NCBI RefSeq assembly: GCF_018603905.1
Contig: NZ_JAHFZZ010000015.1
Span: forward strand, 62,001-126,000
Length of the DNA: 64,000 bases
DNA from: Nonomuraea sp. NEAU-A123
GTDB lineage: Bacteria; Actinomycetota; Actinomycetes; Streptosporangiales; Streptosporangiaceae
Direction: 5' to 3'
Shown: piece after piece, positions 62,013-64,000 of the stretch
How positions within the stretch are numbered: the stretch's first letter is position 1
Layout of the letters: every line of letters starts with the position of its first letter
Translations under genes and position numbers: made by a program
The notes under the pieces: model-generated
Database searches by the model: none
Seen by the model: the letters and a program-made list of their open reading frames with translations, nothing else
Told to the model about the DNA's origin: nothing

Positions 62013-63051
62013 GCTGGTAAATGGGCGGGGCCTCTCGCTCGTCCCCAAGACAGACGCCAAGCAGACCCTGAAGGACTTCAAGTCCGACCAGGAGGTCCGC
62101 TGGTGCCCCGGTTGCGGTGACTACGCGATCCTGGCCGCCGTGCAGAGCTTCCTGCCGGAGCTGGGGCTGAAGCGCGAGAACATCGTGTTCGTCTCCGGCA
62201 TCGGCTGCTCGTCCCGCTTCCCGTACTACCTCAACACCTACGGCTTCCACTCGATCCACGGCCGCGCGCCGGCGATCGCGACCGGGCTCGCCGCGAGCAG
62301 GCCCGACCTGTCGGTGTGGGTGATCACGGGTGACGGTGACGCGCTGTCGATCGGCGGCAACCACCTGATCCACGCGCTGCGCCGCAACGTCAACCTGAAC
62401 ATCCTGCTGTTCAACAACAGGATCTACGGTCTGACCAAGGGCCAGTACTCACCCACCTCCGAGGTCGGCAAGATCACCAAGTCGACGCCGATGGGCTCGC
62501 TGGACAAGCCGTTCAACCCGATCTCGCTGGCCATCGGCGCCGAGGCGTCGTTCGTGGCCAGGACGATCGACTCCGACCGCAAGCACCTGCAGTCGGTGCT
62601 GCGTGAGGCCACCGCCCACCGCGGCACCTCGCTGGTGGAGATCTACCAGAACTGCAACATCTTCAACGACAACGCCTTCGAGCAGCTCAAGGATCCGGAG
62701 ATCCGCGACGACATCACGCTGCGGCTGGAGCACGGCCAGCCGATCGTGTCGACGTCGAAGGCGGTCGTCAGGGCCGCCAACGGCGGCATCGAGGTGGCCG
62801 ACCGGGCCACGGTGAGCGCGGACCAGATCTTGGTGCACGACGCGCACAACCCGGACCCGTCGCTGGCCTTCGCGCTGTCGCGGCTCGACGAGCCCGCGTT
62901 CGAGCACGTGCCGATCGGCGTGTTCCGCTCGGTCGACCGGCCGGCGTACGACGTGCTGATGGCCGAGCAGATGGAGGAGGCCGTGGCCCAGAAGGGACCC
63001 GGCGACCTCAGCGACCTGCTTCTGGGTGGCGACACCTGGCGTATCAGCTAA
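62005..63051 (+). CDS. korB: 2-oxoacid:ferredoxin oxidoreductase, beta subunit
   Basis: GTG 62005; 348 residues. WCPGCGDYAIL and GIGCSSRFPYY carry cluster cysteines; VWVITGDGDALSIGGNHL with NILLFNNRIYGLTKGQYS binds thiamine diphosphate. It forms the TPP/[4Fe-4S] half of the enzyme. Confidence 0.94.
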   Translation: MTELVNGRGLSLVPKTDAKQTLKDFKSDQEVRWCPGCGDYAILAAVQSFLPELGLKRENIVFVSGIGCSSRFPYYLNTYGFHSIHGRAPAIATGLAASRPDLSVWVITGDGDALSIGGNHLIHALRRNVNLNILLFNNRIYGLTKGQYSPTSEVGKITKSTPMGSLDKPFNPISLAIGAEASFVARTIDSDRKHLQSVLREATAHRGTSLVEIYQNCNIFNDNAFEQLKDPEIRDDITLRLEHGQPIVSTSKAVVRAANGGIEVADRATVSADQILVHDAHNPDPSLAFALSRLDEPAFEHVPIGVFRSVDRPAYDVLMAEQMEEAVAQKGPGDLSDLLLGGDTWRIS

Positions 63052-63124
63052 AACCACTGGGTAACGCAGCTTCTTCGCGAACCGATACACATCAAATGCA
63101 TCGGACTCGCGGGGGAGCTGCGCA

Positions 63125-64000
63125 GTGGCCGAAGCGCCAAAAGGGGCTGAACCCAGCCGATCCCGGCTGAACGCCTTCAACCTGCTGCGCCTCCTGGGAG
63201 CGCTCGCGGTCATCGTCGAGCACAGCTGGGTGCTGACCGGGCACGGCTCACCACTGACACCGGCCAGCGGGATCGGCGTCGGCGGCATAGGCGTCGGCGT
63301 CTTCTTCCTCATCAGCGGCTACCTGATCAGCACGAGCTGGCTGTCGGACCCGTCCGCACGCCGCTACACGGTACGCAGGGCGCTGCGCATCTATCCCGCG
63401 TACGCGCTGGTCGTCATCGTCACGGCCCTGCTGCTCGGCCCCTTGGTGAGCACGCTGCCCGCCGCCTCCTACTTCTCCGGCACCGGCGCCTGGAGCTACA
63501 TCGCCAGAGGGCTGCTCATCCAGCCGGTGAGCTACTCGCTGCCCGGCGTCTTCCAGGGACTCCCCTATCCGGACGCGGTCAACGGGTCGCTCTGGACGAT
63601 CTGGGTGGAGGTGCTCTGCTACATCGGCGTGGCCGTCATGGGCCTGCTGGGCCTGCTACGGCGCCGGGCGGTCCTGGTGGGGCTGGTGCTGCTCGCGCTG
63701 GCCGCCGCCTCGGCCGTGCATCTCACCGGTTACTCCGGTCCGCTCATCCCGCTGGTCGTGTCGGCCTACGCCGCGCAGCCCGTGGCGTTCTTCGCGCTCG
63801 GCATGCTGATCCGCGAGGTCCGCTGGGTCCCGCCGCTCTGGCTGACGGTCCTCGTGGTCATCGCGTGGCGGCTGCTGTGGGGCACGCCGGTGGCCAATCT
63901 GGCGGCGATCGCGGCGGTCACCTGCCTGACGTTCCTCATCGCCTTCCGCGCGCCGACGTGGCTGCACCGTCCCACCGGGTCCTACGACCTGTCGTACGGC
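63125..64000 (+). CDS. Acyltransferase family 3 membrane protein, partial
   Basis: GTG 63125 with GGGGGAG upstream; 292 codons are in the window and the gene runs off the end. The start LNAFNLLRLLGALAVIVEHSWVL carries the conserved His, followed by VGVFFLISGYLISTSW and many membrane helices, as in OafA/YrhL-type O-acyltransferases that modify surface glycans. Confidence 0.85.
   Translation, partial: MAEAPKGAEPSRSRLNAFNLLRLLGALAVIVEHSWVLTGHGSPLTPASGIGVGGIGVGVFFLISGYLISTSWLSDPSARRYTVRRALRIYPAYALVVIVTALLLGPLVSTLPAASYFSGTGAWSYIARGLLIQPVSYSLPGVFQGLPYPDAVNGSLWTIWVEVLCYIGVAVMGLLGLLRRRAVLVGLVLLALAAASAVHLTGYSGPLIPLVVSAYAAQPVAFFALGMLIREVRWVPPLWLTVLVVIAWRLLWGTPVANLAAIAAVTCLTFLIAFRAPTWLHRPTGSYDLSYG

Overview
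This 64 kb window is GC-rich DNA from an actinomycete chromosome. The gene families (AICE mobile element, HtpX, a second nuo cluster, WYL and XRE/Nudix pairs, P450 plus ferredoxin) point to a Streptomyces/Streptosporangiaceae-type organism; the genus cannot be fixed from the sequence alone. The window falls into two halves that meet at a tRNA-Tyr(GTA) gene on the minus strand (36068-36149). LEFT HALF (1-36.1 kb) is a genomic island built up in steps at that tRNA gene. The last 50 nt of the tRNA (anticodon loop to 3' end) recur at 217-265, 11051-11100, 13056-13105 and 22653-22702. Between the copies lie a complete tyrosine integrase and three decayed integrase fragments. The youngest unit (22.65-36.12 kb) is a complete-looking AICE, in order: HEPN/DUF262 defence-like pair, Nudix hydrolase, XRE/TPR regulator, small Cys proteins, KorSA-type GntR repressor with operators, two small AICE proteins, FtsK-like transfer ATPase, RepSA-type initiator, excisionase, integrase, attR in the tRNA. 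Older units are eroded. They contain two very different STAND-like NTPases, one of them coupled to a small membrane protein that shares an 18-residue motif with it; an IS66-type insertion sequence; a degenerate CRISPR-like array without cas genes; a bacterial HPF1-like protein (KOW plus HPF1 domain) with a late frameshift; a DUF664/DinB gene boxed in by inverted IS ends; a secreted beta-helix protein; and pseudogene fragments (threonine dehydratase, TPR regulator). RIGHT HALF (36.1-64 kb) is more conserved chromosome: a broken sulfotransferase, YajQ, an ABM-domain protein, XRE/Nudix genes, an alpha/beta hydrolase, a WYL regulator, another Nudix, cytochrome P450 plus ferredoxin, HtpX, then a minus-strand complex I cluster nuoA-B-C-H-I-J-K-L-M-N. 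That cluster lacks nuoD, E, F and G and is interrupted by a Ser/Thr kinase gene and a membrane-protein gene. A secreted polysaccharide deacetylase follows, then a leaderless short ORF of the HVDLCR leader-peptide type in front of 2-oxoacid:ferredoxin oxidoreductase genes (korA, korB), and finally an acyltransferase that runs off the end. Several proteins in the nuo region (NuoI, NuoK, NuoN) carry repeat-driven expansions, and a cluster of DnaA-box-like 9-mers lies between nuoI and the kinase gene. The most promising loci for new biology are the STAND NTPase/membrane protein pair sharing a motif (18.4-22.2 kb), the HPF1-like gene (3.7-5.2 kb), the HEPN/DUF262 pair (24.2-26.2 kb) and the layered tRNA-Tyr att sites.
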